DNA of 64,000 bases, from contig JAVTVY010017459.1 in NCBI GenBank assembly GCA_036873755.1, positions 1 through 64,000 of the forward strand, written 5' to 3'. Below the pieces are notes generated by a model. That model made no database searches, had not been told where the DNA came from, and saw nothing but the letters and a program-made list of their open reading frames with translations. Origin of the DNA: Hanleya hanleyi (taxonomy: Eukaryota; Mollusca; Polyplacophora; Lepidopleurida; Hanleyidae). Both the position numbers and the translations under genes were made by a program. Shown in pieces: positions 12,717 through 24,995 of the stretch. The first letter of the stretch is position 1; each line of letters opens with the position of its first letter.

Positions 12717-14719
12717 GTATCAGTATGTAACAGAATATCAAAAAGACGATGAACAACTGTGGACCATTCATGAAACAGTGCTGACACGATTTGCCGGTCA
12801 TCTGAAAGCGGCAATTGGAGAGTTATTCCCTTTTTCAGGAGCAAGATTCGGATACAGCAATGCCTTCATGGGCCATGGGAAAATGACTGTCATAAGTTTG
12901 TTTGTAGACAGTGTCAGAAGCTGACAGGAACCTGAAATATCACTGAATTTTTCTAGAGTGAAAGAAGTCTGAAGAAATCATGTAAAGTATCCTTTGAAAT
13001 AACTTTTTTTCTGCAATTTTCAGTCTGTGTTCATACTTACAGCATGCGTGAGGCAAATGTTTACTAGTGGTTCGCATTGCACTATGGGAAGGAAACATGG
13101 CGGGTTTTTGTTATTTTTAGATGATCAATACTATCATCTATTGCTATTTGCTATTTTTAGATGATAATGCTATTATATTATGCTATATATAATGCTATTA
13201 TAATGATGTTTTTGCTATTTTTAGATGATAAGGCAATACATTGGAAATGGGCGAAATGTGAGAGACTATCATGTGAGACCCTTCGTTTCTGAGAATCCGC
13301 AAAATGAGCCAAGAAAAGTACTACAATTTTTGGTGGTCGCATGGCCGCCATCTTAAAAATACATTGAAAATGCCTGTAAGGTGACAGGCAATTATAGCCC
13401 AAATCGGAAAAGGTTTTATCTTCCTTGTTCCACTAGGGGCTGTGCTGGTGCAGAGAACTTCTGGTAGGCACCAAAGGCCCTCACAATTAGTTTTAGTAAT
13501 TAAATTTTCTATTTTCTGCAATAGTGTGTTTTGTACGCATATGCAGTATCTTTTGGTTCATGTAACAATATAAACAGAGTTAGTTATTTAAACAAATATT
13601 CTGAAATACTTCATCAATACATTATTCAACATTGCGGTTGACTTTTGGGAAAAGTGAAACCGAGTCGACTACTTCCCGGAAGCAGCTTTCCATACCTCTA
13701 ACCTTAGAGAGCGACCCTTATTCAAGAAAGGGCTATATGAGACCACTCAGTACCGGTTTTCTAGCAGGGGCAGAAGACTGGAGGTTATATCAAGCATTCA
13801 CATTTGGCCTTAATTATAATAATATTGTTATTTATAATATTTAGTACCTATTTAGTTATTGTTATTGTGTGACTTAGACACGATAGTGCCAGTCGGTGGC
13901 AAAATATAACACCAGAAAACAAAAAACTACAAACTCTTCTATTCTTTGTAATACAGGCACAGAACACTGAAGAACACAGACGAGGAAGACCAGCATTAAA
14001 ACAGAACACCGATGACGACAAATATTATAAAACAGCACCATGGTGGACAAGAGTAAAAACAGAAGACGGATGACAACCACAAGAATGCCAACATCGTCGC
14101 ACAACAAGAAACGTCCAGAAACAGAACACCACATCCTAGACCACACCGACACGCTACCCCATAGATGACACCGAACAGACACCTTAACACAGAATATGTT
14201 CCTTTGACTTTCACGCAATATAGGACGTAGACCTGCCGTCCTGTGCCCCAATACACACTCCAAGCAATTGTTACAGGCACAGATTTCTGGAAGAACCCAC
14301 CCGCTCCCATGAGCGCCTCTAGAAAAGTCGATCAGAAAAATCCTGAAGTCGCCCATGGTTCTCCCAGTTTTTTCTGGACGGCTTTGTGTGTACAAAGGGG
14401 TACCAAGACAAAGGAATCACACACGCGATTACAGTGAACTCACAATTACCAGAAAAACTTACAAAAAAAAAACAGAAAGAGACTTACGAACTTGTACATA
14501 TAGCGATTCTTATTTACCTCTATTTATATCTCCTACTAATCTCTCATTGTTATTTATTATTTACCTATTTATTTATTTATTTACTTAGCGCTGGAAAAGA
14601 TATTCAATAAACAAAGTAATGTACCGCGAAAGTCAAATAAAACATTGAGTTGATGGGCCGCGAAATCCGAATGGGAAGCGGCCCTTAAACTACAATTTCA
14701 ATCCAAAAAAACCCACTCA
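12717..14719. other. intergenic, low-complexity patches
   Basis: No gene recognised. 13108-13230 repeats 'gctatttttagatgat' three times. 13920-14130 is rich in 'acagaa/gaagac' phrases. A (TTTA)n run is at about 14563-14583. The segment 14630-14700 ('gggccgcgaaatccg...aaactacaatttcaatcc') has a relative at 51160-51200, so it belongs to a dispersed repeat. Confidence 0.45.
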
Positions 14720-15460
14720 GTTTAAACAATCCGCACAATGAGCTGATTCACTTTATGCCAGCAACATGAAGAGCGGGATTTTCAGATGACTCCACATGAT
14801 CACCACTTTGAATTAAACAGTCATCTCTTAATCTTAGAGAAATGCAATATATTTAAAATGATGTAAGGTGTTATGACGACTAAAGATCCATCGGTTTTGA
14901 TCAATTTGCACAATGAGCTAAGAATAATACTTTGAACTATATGAGCAACAAAAAAGAACGTGATTTTCAGATGACCCCAAATGGCCGGTACTTTGAATTA
15001 AACCGTCGTATTTTAAGCTAAAGACTATACACATTGATTCACAATAGACATAAGGTGTTAAATAATTTTAAATAAATTGGCATGTTGAGCAGAGAATATT
15101 ACCTTGTATTATACGAGCAACTTGAAACATTGAGATTTTTTAAATACCCCACAAGAGTGCCATTTTGAATTAGCCATCATAGTTTAACAGTCTTTTCGTT
15201 ATTTCGGGATAACACTATCTTAGAAGAGCACAAATTCTAGTGCTGAAACAGTTTGCAGCACCAGAATTTGTGCTATTCTAAGATAGTGTTATCTCAAAAT
15301 GACGAAAATACTGTTATACGATCACTTTCTAAATGATAAAAATATATCATAGTTTAAGCTGAAGATAAAGCAAATAGACTGCAAAAAGGCATAAATTGTT
15401 AGACTATGATGTGAGATCTCTTGGTATTATCAAATTTGAGCATTGATCCAAGAACATGGC
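14720..15460. repeat. degenerate ~180-bp tandem repeat
   Basis: Diverged units share the order 'cacaatgagct..', 'gagcaac..', 'attttcagatgac.cca', 'tttgaatta', 'aaggtgtta'. Starts are near 14725, 14905 and 15078, with a further unit after 15340. The third unit is interrupted by the hairpin element at 15184-15316. A loose relative occurs near 16020-16070. Confidence 0.6.
15184..15316. mobile_element. small foldback (hairpin) element
   Basis: Left arm about 15188-15245 ('acagtcttttcgttatttcg'...'ctagtgctg') pairs with right arm about 15256-15314 ('cagcaccagaatttgtgc'...'aaaatactgt') around a ~10-base loop. The arms are about 58 bp and nearly complementary. 'atcatagttta' occurs on both sides (about 15175 and 15346), a possible trace of insertion. 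The arm core 'agcacaaattctagtgctg' is shared with the larger foldback at 47779. Confidence 0.8.
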
Positions 15461-15659
15461 AGTATGACTAATGTCACAGGACCTACGAAGTAGGGTTTGA
15501 TATGATATACATGTAAGTGTGTACACGAGAGATGACTTGGGGGGCCCTATGTGCTACCGTGAGAGAATTTATATAGCAGTCTCTATTTGACAGTGGGTAC
15601 TATAAACTTTCCCAGATGTCACCACTGGAGAATCATTAGTGTAGCAACTACTATCACCC

Positions 15660-15870
15660 TCAGTCTCCATTACCCTGGACACTTATCAGCCCAGCAATAC
15701 AGCACGAGGTCAACATCCAAGTCTTGACCGGGCTCAAAGTCGCTTAACTTCGGTGATTTTACGAGAACCGGTGTGTCCAACGTGATATGCCCTATTAGGG
15801 AACCGTCAAAGGTCACAGTGAAACATACAGCCAAGGGTTCCCGATGGGCCCGACGGTGCACTCGCTGAGC
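15660..15870 (-). mobile_element. 5S-rRNA-derived SINE (SINE3-type)
   Basis: Read on the minus strand, 15800 down to 15704 follows 5S rRNA: 'catatcacgttggacacacc', then 'ggttctcg', 'tcaccgaagttaagcgactt', 'gagcccggtcaagacttgga'. A short deletion then leads to the 5S end 'gtgctgta', followed by a non-5S tail, 'ttgctgggctgataagtgtc'. The deletion and tail show a retroposed derivative, not a 5S gene. Shorter copies with the same tail are at 28758 and 29113. The minus-strand open frame at 15670-15876 is incidental. Confidence 0.85.
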
Positions 15871-15879
15871 CATCAATAA

Positions 15880-17950
15880 ATAATATAAAAAAATAATTAT
15901 AAATTAAATATTCATCAGAATTCGATCAGCTCAGAACTTGCTGGTAACAATGCCCTAATGCACGTTCATGCCAAAAATCAAGGTTCTGATGTCAACGGTA
16001 TTTTGCTGTTGCGCATTTATCTAAGAATAATGTCTTGAATTATACAAGCAACCTGCAAAAGCGGGAGTTTCGACCACTGGCTCATGGTCTATATTTCTAA
16101 CACTTTCGTTTTACCTTTTTTCGATTGATACCATCGTCATTAATAGCGGTTTTACCTGAAATATTTTCATGATTTTTTTTTTTTAAGAATGCAAGATATC
16201 ATACACTGACCTGACCTCTAATTGGATTATATCAGCCTCGTTAATCACGGTTTTACCAATAAATAATTATTTCATATGAAAAAGGAATAACAGTCATAAA
16301 ATTTTGAGATCGTCCCGGATAAAAAAACGTATTTCTGAATACCTTAATATATAGAATATTAGTATTTTCACGGTATGTTTAGGCCTTAGGAGTAATCGTT
16401 AGGATTGTCTGATGATTTAGATAGCAATAAAACCTAAATTTCAAGGTTTACCGCAACAAGGATATAACCCCGATTTCTTCGAGAAATCTTCAAATTAGAG
16501 CACTCAAATTTTCGAAAATATCAGGAATTTAATACACTTCGGCTTAGTAATAAAGCCTATCGATTTTTTTTTTGAAATTCAAATATGGGAAAATTCGATT
16601 TCTCAGCCGACATTTGGAAACGACCCCTTGCTGACGTCACGCCATTAACATTAAATCGAAAATTTTGAAATCAATATATTCACTGATAAATGTTGAATAT
16701 ATTTATGCCTCATAATAAATAAAGTTCTTTTTAGCATGGATACTTCTCTTAACCTCTATATGTCAGGTCTGTTCATGAGATGACGTGGCAAAGATGGAGA
16801 GTCATGGTGAATATCGATACATCTTTCACCCAGGCATACCAAACCTTTACTCATAGCGGATTGCAGACACAATCCTATTTCAGGGGGTTGACTGCTAGAC
16901 TATACCACCTCCTCCCCCCAACACCACGGGCGCTGTGTTTAATTTGCATTTTTAAATTTTACTTTTTTATTTTTTATTTTTTTTATTTTTTATTTTTTAG
17001 GTTTTTTATTTTTTAGGTTTTTAGGTTTCTCTCTTTATTTTGAAAAAAAACAGGCGACATGTTTAGTAAACGTAGATGGCGAAATTGGACAATTTCAGAT
17101 TTGATGGGCATCATTACGTTTGCAGCCAATAACAAATTTCCAGTAGCAAGTTGACGGGGGTGTCCATGTACAAAATGTTACTGGGTATCTACAGAAGATA
17201 TTTATAACCAATAACCATTTACAGCCGGACTTTTGAGTTTTAACCTATGCCCCCCGGATAAATCTCAAAATTTTACCAAAATAAATTCCTGGATCATTTA
17301 AATACCGTGATATACTTCTGGTTCAAATTCCATATTCTGCTTTTAACTCCGCATTCCTAGTCTTTGTATATCATCTATATAGTGAATTAAAATATATTCC
17401 TACTACCTTGATACTTAAATTATTATGTTAAGGAACGATTAATATTAACTGTGTTGGGTCAACCATTTAAACTCTCTGCATGAAAAACCATGACCTCTAG
17501 CGTTTTGAAATGGGGTGCAGACTGACATGGACATTCCCGTATTAAGGCATGAAGAGTCACAAATCTTCCCCGATTTGCAGCTCCCTTCAAGCACCGTTTA
17601 ATTTTTACCTTCCCTTCCCAGCAAACATAACACCAGCAAATTACAAAGTCATGCCAGTATCCACGGTTAATACTCGACATCACTGGGTCTTTAGCAGAAA
17701 GTCACGGAGTGATGCGATGTTCCGGGGATAGTTTTCCCATGATTGAACATTATGCCATCCGTATCACGCATTCTGGTAATGGACTCATCGACGTATATTT
17801 ATGTGATGGTCACCTTTGTGAGTTGTCTAAGAAGGCAAAACGCCTTTGGGCTAAGTACAAGAAACTCCTTCATATCGATTTTATAGACCGAGTATATATG
17901 TATACTGACAGTTGCTATCCACTCAAAAGTTTATTCCCAGACACCAGCCT
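15880..17950. other. intergenic upstream of the GPCR
   Basis: AT-rich, with long T runs at 16175 and 16566 and a T-rich tract at 16950-17040 ('tttttattttttta' repeats). A CRE-like 'ctgacgtcacg' lies at about 16632. No exon or classified repeat recognised. The last ~300 bases probably include the 5' untranslated region of the GPCR gene. Confidence 0.45.
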
Positions 17951-17956
17951 TAAACT

Positions 17957-19015
17957 ATGGAGGACTTACGCATAGCTAGGACCATTCTGCTCTCTATGAT
18001 AGTTCTCATGGGGGTTCCAGGGAACTGTGCTGCTCTAATCTTCACTATACGATCCATCCGACAAAAACAGTTGAACATTTTGGCCTATTTACATCTAGCC
18101 TTGGTGGACTTCCTATTGTGCTCTGTACATGCCATCATGGCGATCATACTGGAGAGTTTCGATTATTACAACTACTACAATGCCGGCAAGAACGACAAGG
18201 ATCTCGGTGGATGGGAACCAGTATTGAAATTCCTCTACTTGCAGGTTGGTACTAGATTGTACATGTCTTGTACCTTCATTTCCACCCTGGCGCTGACTTT
18301 CATAGCCGGATACCGTACTTGGAGGGTATTCTTTCCATTCGGACGCCAACGAAAGTTGATCCTTGTCTGCATCTTCGCTTCGACTGACATTGCTGTCGTC
18401 TTGTTTGCACTCTTTTACCAATTGCCGAATCGTAGAGAACCAGGGAGCAATCTTGTAAACACTACAACAATCAATTCTTGGAATGACTTCAATGCTAATT
18501 TTTCGATCCAGGACATTGCGATGTCAGAACGAATTGAAACAATGGCTCCGGACTCAGGGATCGGTTTTGTCAACTCTAGCTCTGTGTTAACAGAAACATC
18601 AAAAGGTCTTTTGTCCAGCACACCTATGGCTATTCTTGTGGGGTTTATCGGTGCAGCCACGATCCTTTCTGTAATCTTTTACTTACTCATTTGTTTCAAA
18701 CTGAGATATGACTTTCAGAAGAGCAATTTTGGAGAAGGTAGCCAAAGACAGATGTTTTTACGCCGACAGTTGAGGCATGTAATCACACACGTCGTTCTCG
18801 TCGCCATTATGATAACAACATTGTTGCCAGCTTTTTTGTTTACAGTAATCGCTGGTAAACCGGGAACCGATATGATCCGCCTGATGATGACAGTCGCCCA
18901 GGTGAACAGTGCTATAAATCCGTACGTCTACACCATCCTTCTGCCCGGTAATAAAGTTGCAATCAAAACGATGTGCGGATGCGATTGTGGTTCCAAGGAC
19001 AAAACGTCCCAATAA
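17957..19015 (+). CDS. rhodopsin-like (family A) G-protein-coupled receptor, intronless
   Basis: Predicted plasma-membrane receptor of 352 residues; ligand unknown. Seven hydrophobic segments lie at about residues 8-30, 41-64, 92-118, 134-156, 223-249, 273-298 and 305-329. Family A marks are GN in TM1 (N23), LALVD in TM2 (D51), R120 at the cytoplasmic end of TM3 in 'AGYRTW' (replacing D/E-R-Y), P291 in TM6 and NPYVY in TM7 (N321-Y325). The C-terminus has a CGCDCG cluster (340-345) that could be palmitoylated. Extracellular loop 2 (about 157-222) is long, carries N-glycosylation sequons NTT, NFS and NSS, and has no cysteine, so the usual TM3-loop 2 disulphide is absent. The ATG at 17957 is chosen because an in-frame TAA sits at 17951-17953; its context (A at -3, G at +4) is good. 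Only about seven residues precede TM1. Single-exon structure is common in expanded invertebrate receptor families. Confidence 0.9.
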   Translation: MEDLRIARTILLSMIVLMGVPGNCAALIFTIRSIRQKQLNILAYLHLALVDFLLCSVHAIMAIILESFDYYNYYNAGKNDKDLGGWEPVLKFLYLQVGTRLYMSCTFISTLALTFIAGYRTWRVFFPFGRQRKLILVCIFASTDIAVVLFALFYQLPNRREPGSNLVNTTTINSWNDFNANFSIQDIAMSERIETMAPDSGIGFVNSSSVLTETSKGLLSSTPMAILVGFIGAATILSVIFYLLICFKLRYDFQKSNFGEGSQRQMFLRRQLRHVITHVVLVAIMITTLLPAFLFTVIAGKPGTDMIRLMMTVAQVNSAINPYVYTILLPGNKVAIKTMCGCDCGSKDKTSQ

Positions 19016-20054
19016 CGAATCTATCATCTATCAACATTCAGAAATCTTGAGGTGAACGCTCAGGCCTACCTGGCCTCGGGGTTGAGATCGACGAGTGACC
19101 AAGACAGATGTACATATATGGAGACGCAAATCTCGTCGTTAACCGAACTCATTAATTGTGTGATGAAATGCACACTGTTGGAATAGATATTGACAACAAA
19201 TGTTTGTGTTGTTACTGAACGTGTAACGGCGGCCAGAATCCTTGAAAATAGAAATATACCATTATTAAATATGTCGGAACCATATTCGCGATGTTTAAAT
19301 ATTATTGTGTGTGAATGTTATGATAGAACACGCATTACTGGTCATAGGTTAACATTTCCAGTCTGTCAAATATCGTTGTTGAGAGACTTCCTAAGGCGAA
19401 TGGAAGAATGTGTAGGCATACGACTGTATAATATTTTAACAGACACTAGTTAACAAAGGGCTGGTACTATAGCAAAAGACGGCAAAACGTGTAACAATGA
19501 ATAACAATGAGAAATGTCTACAATGTATCTGGAGGTTTTGGCAAATGTATGAGAAGAAATACAAGGGATTGGAGGCGAAGCCAACGAAACACGTGCTGAT
19601 CGACATCCAGAACTGGTTTGACGACAATGGAAACCACTATCTAGATATGATCTGAAATCATGTCTGTGAATTATGGCATGTCGGTTTATTGTATGTTATT
19701 AATGTCTTCAACTGAGCAAAAAAATGTTTACGGATTTGGAACTCATATTTTCAAGTAGAATTGAGCGCCGCCTTGAAGAAGTTTCCAAGAACTTGAATAG
19801 ACATTTGGACATTTCTGTATCCGTGTGACAAAATCAAAGCCTATGTGTATACCATATGTTCATCCGATTTATGTTGGTGTAGTTTTACCTTGTGTGTGAT
19901 AAAACTTTTGAAAAGGAATAACGAATGATTTACCTTCACTTTTTCTGCGATCTTTCATCCTTTAATGAGAAATGTCATACAAATTGTGCGCCAATCGTAA
20001 CTCATTATCTCAACAAGAAAGACACAGGAACATTAACCGGATTCCGGCGTATAC
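19016..20054. other. 3' flank of the GPCR gene, probable 3' UTR then intergenic
   Basis: No further coding region recognised. The first few hundred bases are likely 3' UTR, but no convincing AATAAA plus GT-rich end can be placed. Confidence 0.4.
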
Positions 20055-20585
20055 ATTTCTCGTTTAGTAGCATTTGCTAGATCCTGTGCAAATGTGTAGA
20101 ATTTAATCAACGTCACAAAACATTACTATAGAAACTTATAAAAGCGGGCTATATCACCGAGCGCCTCAACTCTTGTTTATCAAATTCGGCGATTCATATC
20201 GTTGCTGATAGCAAAACACAAGCGTAGCGTGCAAGATCTATGGCGTTACATTTCGTAACTTGTGTCTATATTCGCTTAATCTGGAGCTTAGAGTCACCTA
20301 CTTCATTCTCTAAATAACGACTTTATGACGAATATCATATGGATTAAGAATATATATCAGCGATAAGGATCTGATATTTTTTGAATAGCATGATGTCTTG
20401 CCGGAATCACTGAAAAATGTTGACCGCTTCCCTCATGAAGGAAACTAGTCTATTGTATGTAAATCATTGTCTTTTTGAATTTGGTGATAATGCTATATGA
20501 AATAGGTATTTGGATTATGGACGTGGCTATTCTTTATTGGACCACGGCTAAATACTGAATGGTGGACTAGACGCTTGTGTTCCAA
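20055..20585 (-). mobile_element. repeat family D copy (non-autonomous element)
   Basis: Minus-strand copy of the family best seen at 42707-43222. Shared blocks include 'tagcatttgctagatcctgtg', 'cgtagcgtgcaagatctatggc', 'catgatgtcttgccgg' and the terminal 'ggactagacgcttgtg'. It is diverged and has small deletions. Confidence 0.7.
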
Positions 20586-20689
20586 GAACAGCTTAGATTG
20601 AAGAACTATCGAAATAACCACACACTCCATTATATGAGTACTTCCGGCAACGGATAATCTAGTTATGGAGTGATGCAAATATTAAGAAT

Positions 20690-22124
20690 ACCTGCAGCAC
20701 AAATATTCTCTTTATGCTGATTTATAATGCTGTTTACTCTTACATTGTGCGTGATAAACATTTGAAGCGGAAGAAATGGTATCATCCAAATTCAAACCAC
20801 TGTGGTCTGCTAGTATTCTAATAAAATATTCTTATCAAGTACTGTCATTATACAGTCCAACGTAGCCTATGACCTCAGAAACAAGCGTACATGGATTTTA
20901 TAAGCCGGCTAGAGAAAATACTGCTAAAATTGCCCTAAAATTACAGTCGAATTTCCGAAAATGGAGAAAACTTCACCTAGTTGGCTCTAATTCTGATAGA
21001 CACACTGGACATGTCATAGCAGGCACGGATGTACCATTGATGTCTATACTGATCCGGATATGTGACTGAAGTAAGAAAAAAAAGAGACGAAAATTAAACG
21101 CAACATGAAAATGGCAATGGACTGACTGACTGACTGCATATTTCTAAAACATCACAAGAACAAATTGATCTCTGTGATGATTTGTATCCCAGTCAGGCCT
21201 TTATTGCTGATGTTCATGTGGACATCTTTAATGATATGACCACACGGCCCTAGCATCGGCTTGTGCGGTATTAGATATAAATATTTCAGAGCGATCATGT
21301 AATAGCCCTATCAAGTCATCTGTTGGAAAATGATGAACTATTTGACCGGCATATTGGCAAGGAGTCATATGAACCCACAGTCAAATATACTGACTGAATA
21401 TTTAAAAAAAAAAACATCACAAGAACAAAATGATAGCAGGTTATTCTAGCTTCGGGTAATTTAAGAAATAATGTTTTCATGGGCGTGCTCAATGGTTATT
21501 TTACACACGGTTAGTGTGGGAAAGTTTATATTTTAGGGCAAGGGCGAAGCCCGGGCTCTAAAATTCATATTCTAAAATTCTAATTCTAAAAATTATTTCG
21601 ATTTTACTGAACTATACCCAAATTTATTATCAAGAAAAATTTGATGAAAAGTTGAAAAAATATTTTAAACTTTGACAATCTTTCTTCCCTTTCTTGAAAA
21701 AAACTCGTTCACTGATGCTCCCGTTTCGGATGGTATCGTGCCAATGTCAGTGGACGAGTTCATGTGGTCTCTCAAATGGAGAGTGACACTATCAGCTGCG
21801 TCAGCTATGTGGAAATTACATGAATATATGTCTATTTGTGAAAAAAAGAGTAATTTATTTGTTTCTTTTATTCGATTGTTACTTGTATGAAAGCAGACGT
21901 CCCTTTCCTCATCCGACTTGTGAAATAGAATCTCCCAATGAACACTTGTACTTGACGGGTGTTGATTTCACATAACCGTGCTAAATCATGTAATAAATGC
22001 TCGGTTAACTCGATGTTATTGACACAAGTGTTACAGAATATATTATTCCCACTCTCTATGTACATATAGGTGCTGTTAATGTATGTAAAAGCAAGCGTCT
22101 ACTTCTCGTGAATCGCTTAGACAA
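20690..22124. other. intergenic, no gene recognised
   Basis: Contains 'tgactgactgactg' near 21121 and a 'ctaaaattc' cluster at 21555-21600. Phrases at 21190-21330 loosely resemble repeat family D. Nothing else recognised. Confidence 0.4.
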
Positions 22125-22128
22125 TTAA

Positions 22129-22688
22129 CCCTACCTGGCCGGGGAGGGGGGCCCCCCCTACCAAAGTTTCTGGGGGGGGGGGGGGCGAAATGCGAAATGG
22201 CCCGCTACCAAAGTTTCTACGCTATGAAACTCCTTGACTTTATAGTTTATCATATTGGTGTCATTTTGAGCCCATTTGCATAACCCCACGAGCAGAGGAT
22301 CACGGATAAATTCAAGATGGCGGTCACGTGAGGTACCAGCAAAGTGACGTTTTTGTCATATTTCTTCAGAATTTCTGCTTTTCCGCAATGAAAAGTGCGC
22401 AAAATCTATTTTATTTCACATCACATTAATATTTGCTAATTTAGCATGCCATTTTTGCCGAAAAATTGCATAAATAAAAAATTCTGAAAATTCGATCGAA
22501 AAATCGACCAAAAATGCTGTTTTTGGAAATGACGTCACTGTGACGTCATCAAAGCGGCCATCTTGGACTTTTTTTTACAGTTTACATTTTCTGGTAGAAC
22601 TTGGCACAAGGGTTTAGTTTGGTATGTTTCAGCCCCCTAGCTCAAGGGGTAAGAAAAATACGTCCCAAAAAGCCCAGCCCTGATAGGG
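22129..22688. mobile_element. piggyBac-type MITE, full length (560 bp)
   Basis: Flanked by TTAA at 22125-22128 and 22689-22692. The left end is CCCTACCTGGCCGGGG and the right end reads inward on the other strand as CCCTATCAGGGCTGGG. TTAA target duplications with CCC-starting termini are hallmarks of the piggyBac superfamily. The element is too short to encode a transposase. Inside are two TGACGTCA motifs (about 22529-22550), 'gcggccatcttgg' and 'caagatggcgg'. Relatives lie at 29387, 45182, 53677 and 9666. Confidence 0.82.
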
Positions 22689-22729
22689 TTAATGCAACTT
22701 TTGAGTGCATTGTTTATTGCAAATAGGTA

Positions 22730-24110
22730 CCCTGATAAAATAACTATTCGTATGTTAGGTTTCAAGGTAAGAGGGAATACCACCTTGATTCTGAGCATTA
22801 AGGTCATTTCGAGGTCACTTTTTGTGATCAGATTAGGTAAAATACAAACGCAAAAATCGCTAATATAATATCTGTTGACACGAATGTGTACTCATTCTGA
22901 AATAGTTTTATTTAACGTAACGCTTGAAGTAGATATGTCATTTTATGGTCACATTTCGGGTCAAAGGAAGACAAAACTTACTTTACCAACTTCAGCAATC
23001 TGAGGTCATTCTGAGGTCAAGTAAGGGATGGGGTGGTTTAATGTCACACTCAAGGTTGTTTCATTTATATGGTGACAGTCAGTTTGGATGGCGGAGGAGG
23101 TCGGGGTACTCGGAGAGAACCACCGCCGCGAGATTTCGCATGGGCTGTTCACATTTTAGATCCACATCAAATTTTGGGAGTATGGCCTATTTCGACTAGT
23201 GCCTACCCGTTTCTTTACATAACCATCTAATTCTTTTAACCGATCATCAGAGTCAGTGGCAGGGTCATAGCTCATTGCAGGAGGTCAACACATGTCAAAA
23301 AGACCAAGCTCAAATCTGAACTCGGATTCGTAATCAGTGGCATTTATAATACTTTAGGACAAAGCTCGGTGGAAATCCGTGACAAAAAGCACTTTAAAAG
23401 TACTTTCGTGACAAATTACGAAAAAAATTGATAGAATATTTTGTATCAGATTTAAATGAAACTTTGTCCTAAGTTATGTTCCTGGACACCGATTACAAAT
23501 CCGCGGTCAGATTTGACCTTGACCTTTGTGTTCAATGTTGATATTTTTTATGTGGGGTTGGCCGAAAAATTAGGTCGATGGTCAATGACTTGAACTCTGA
23601 ATGCACTATCTAGTTCTTTTATTAGATCTTCAAAGTCAATGACAAGTTCACAGGTCATTGCAAGGTGAAGAGATCAACACATGTCAAAAAGACAGAGACC
23701 TTGTTAAGGTCAAATCTTATATTGGATTCGTAACCAGTGATCGCGATAACACGTTCGGACAAAGTTTAACAGAAATCCGTTAAAAAAAAATTGTTCGACC
23801 ACTTCGTTGCCAAAGGGGGTGAATTTTGTTTTTCTCATATTTGAATGAAACTTTCTCCTGAAGTATTTTCGAGGCCTCTGATTACGAATCCAGATTGAAA
23901 TTTCCCCTCGACCTTGATTGAAGATCAAATCTGATATCGGGTTCGTAAAAGTAACTACAACATCCTAACCCGTAAGCGACAAATATCATAAATCTAGAGA
24001 TCGAAATTTACGTGAAATTTTGCTAAGCGACAGTCTCCAAATTATTCGATCACTAACTCTCTACATTGGGACTTCAGCTACAGACTCAACTTTCTACATC
24101 TGAATGCTCA
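22730..24110. repeat. AGGTCA-rich region with a diverged ~355-bp tandem repeat
   Basis: Two units, about 23215-23560 and 23595-23935, share 'gatcaacacatgtcaaaaag', 'ggattcgtaa.cagtg', 'gacaaag', 'aaatccgt', 'tgaatgaaactttct/gtcct' and 'gattacaaatcc'. Both, and the flanks, are dense in AGGTCA/TGACCT. A separate segment at 23020-23150 ('gaggtcggggtactcggag') is an inverted relative of 34070-34180. Possible hormone-receptor half-sites are only an inference from repeat composition. Confidence 0.65.
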
Positions 24111-24127
24111 TTTTTGTTGTCAATATT

Positions 24128-24215
24128 AGCATATTTCTATGTATCTAGGTTTGACCCTAGGGGTCAAATATATGACCCGAAGGGTCAATCAGATACATAT
24201 AGAGATGCTGAATAG
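24128..24215. repeat. imperfect palindrome next to the foldback element
   Basis: 'catatttctatgtatct' and 'tgaccctaggggtca' are mirrored by 'tgacccgaagggtca' and 'agatacatatagagatg' over about 85 bases, so the strand can fold into a hairpin immediately outside the left arm of the 24217 element. Confidence 0.6.
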
Positions 24216-24995
24216 TCAGGGCTGTTAGGGATTTTTGGTTCACATTCTTCCAAAAGCACCAAATTTGGTCCATATGTCGCTCATACCATACTATTTCGAT
24301 TTTTGACGGGCGCCAAAACGGGCGCCCTCTAGGGCCGCCATATTCGGCGAAATTCAATATGGTCGTCACCCGGGTTAGAGATCAATCGTAGTTAAATAAC
24401 TAAATGGGCTAGAAATGTGAATAATAGCACTTTTTAGTGGTTTTGGGGGTCGGAGAATGCGATTGTGATCTTATTTCAACGATTTGAGGTCAAGGTAACC
24501 CTTTAAGATCACCCTAAAGGGCATTTTGGAAACAAATTCGCCATTATCAGCGGTTTGGGGGCAAGATATATAAACTGCCTCATTCTATTGGTTTCCAGGG
24601 TTGAGTAACCCGAATCTGGCCTTATTTTGGCGATTCGGGGCAATATTTCATTTGAGAGTCGCGATAGAGGTCATCCGAACCAGAGGTCAATTGTAGGTAT
24701 AACACCAAAAGAACCACAAATAATACCATAGAGGTTTGTGGCATTCTCCGATTCTAATCTTATTTTGAAGATTTGAGGTCAACCCATTTTGGGGTCAAAG
24801 GTCAAAGATCAACAGTTACCACTAAGAACAATTGAACGAAGATTATTCAGGACCAAATTATATTAAAATACTTCGGAGATGACATCTGCTGACAAAATGC
24901 TATAACTATGCCGCTACGCCGCTACGCCGCTATGTGTATTTAAATGTTCGAAATACAATTCAAAGACCGCTTTAGCAACAATATACCAATGATTA

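Noticed and set aside
15700..15800. Functional 5S rRNA gene
   Set aside because: Internal deletion near the 3' end and a foreign tail; other copies share the same lesion, so it is a SINE.
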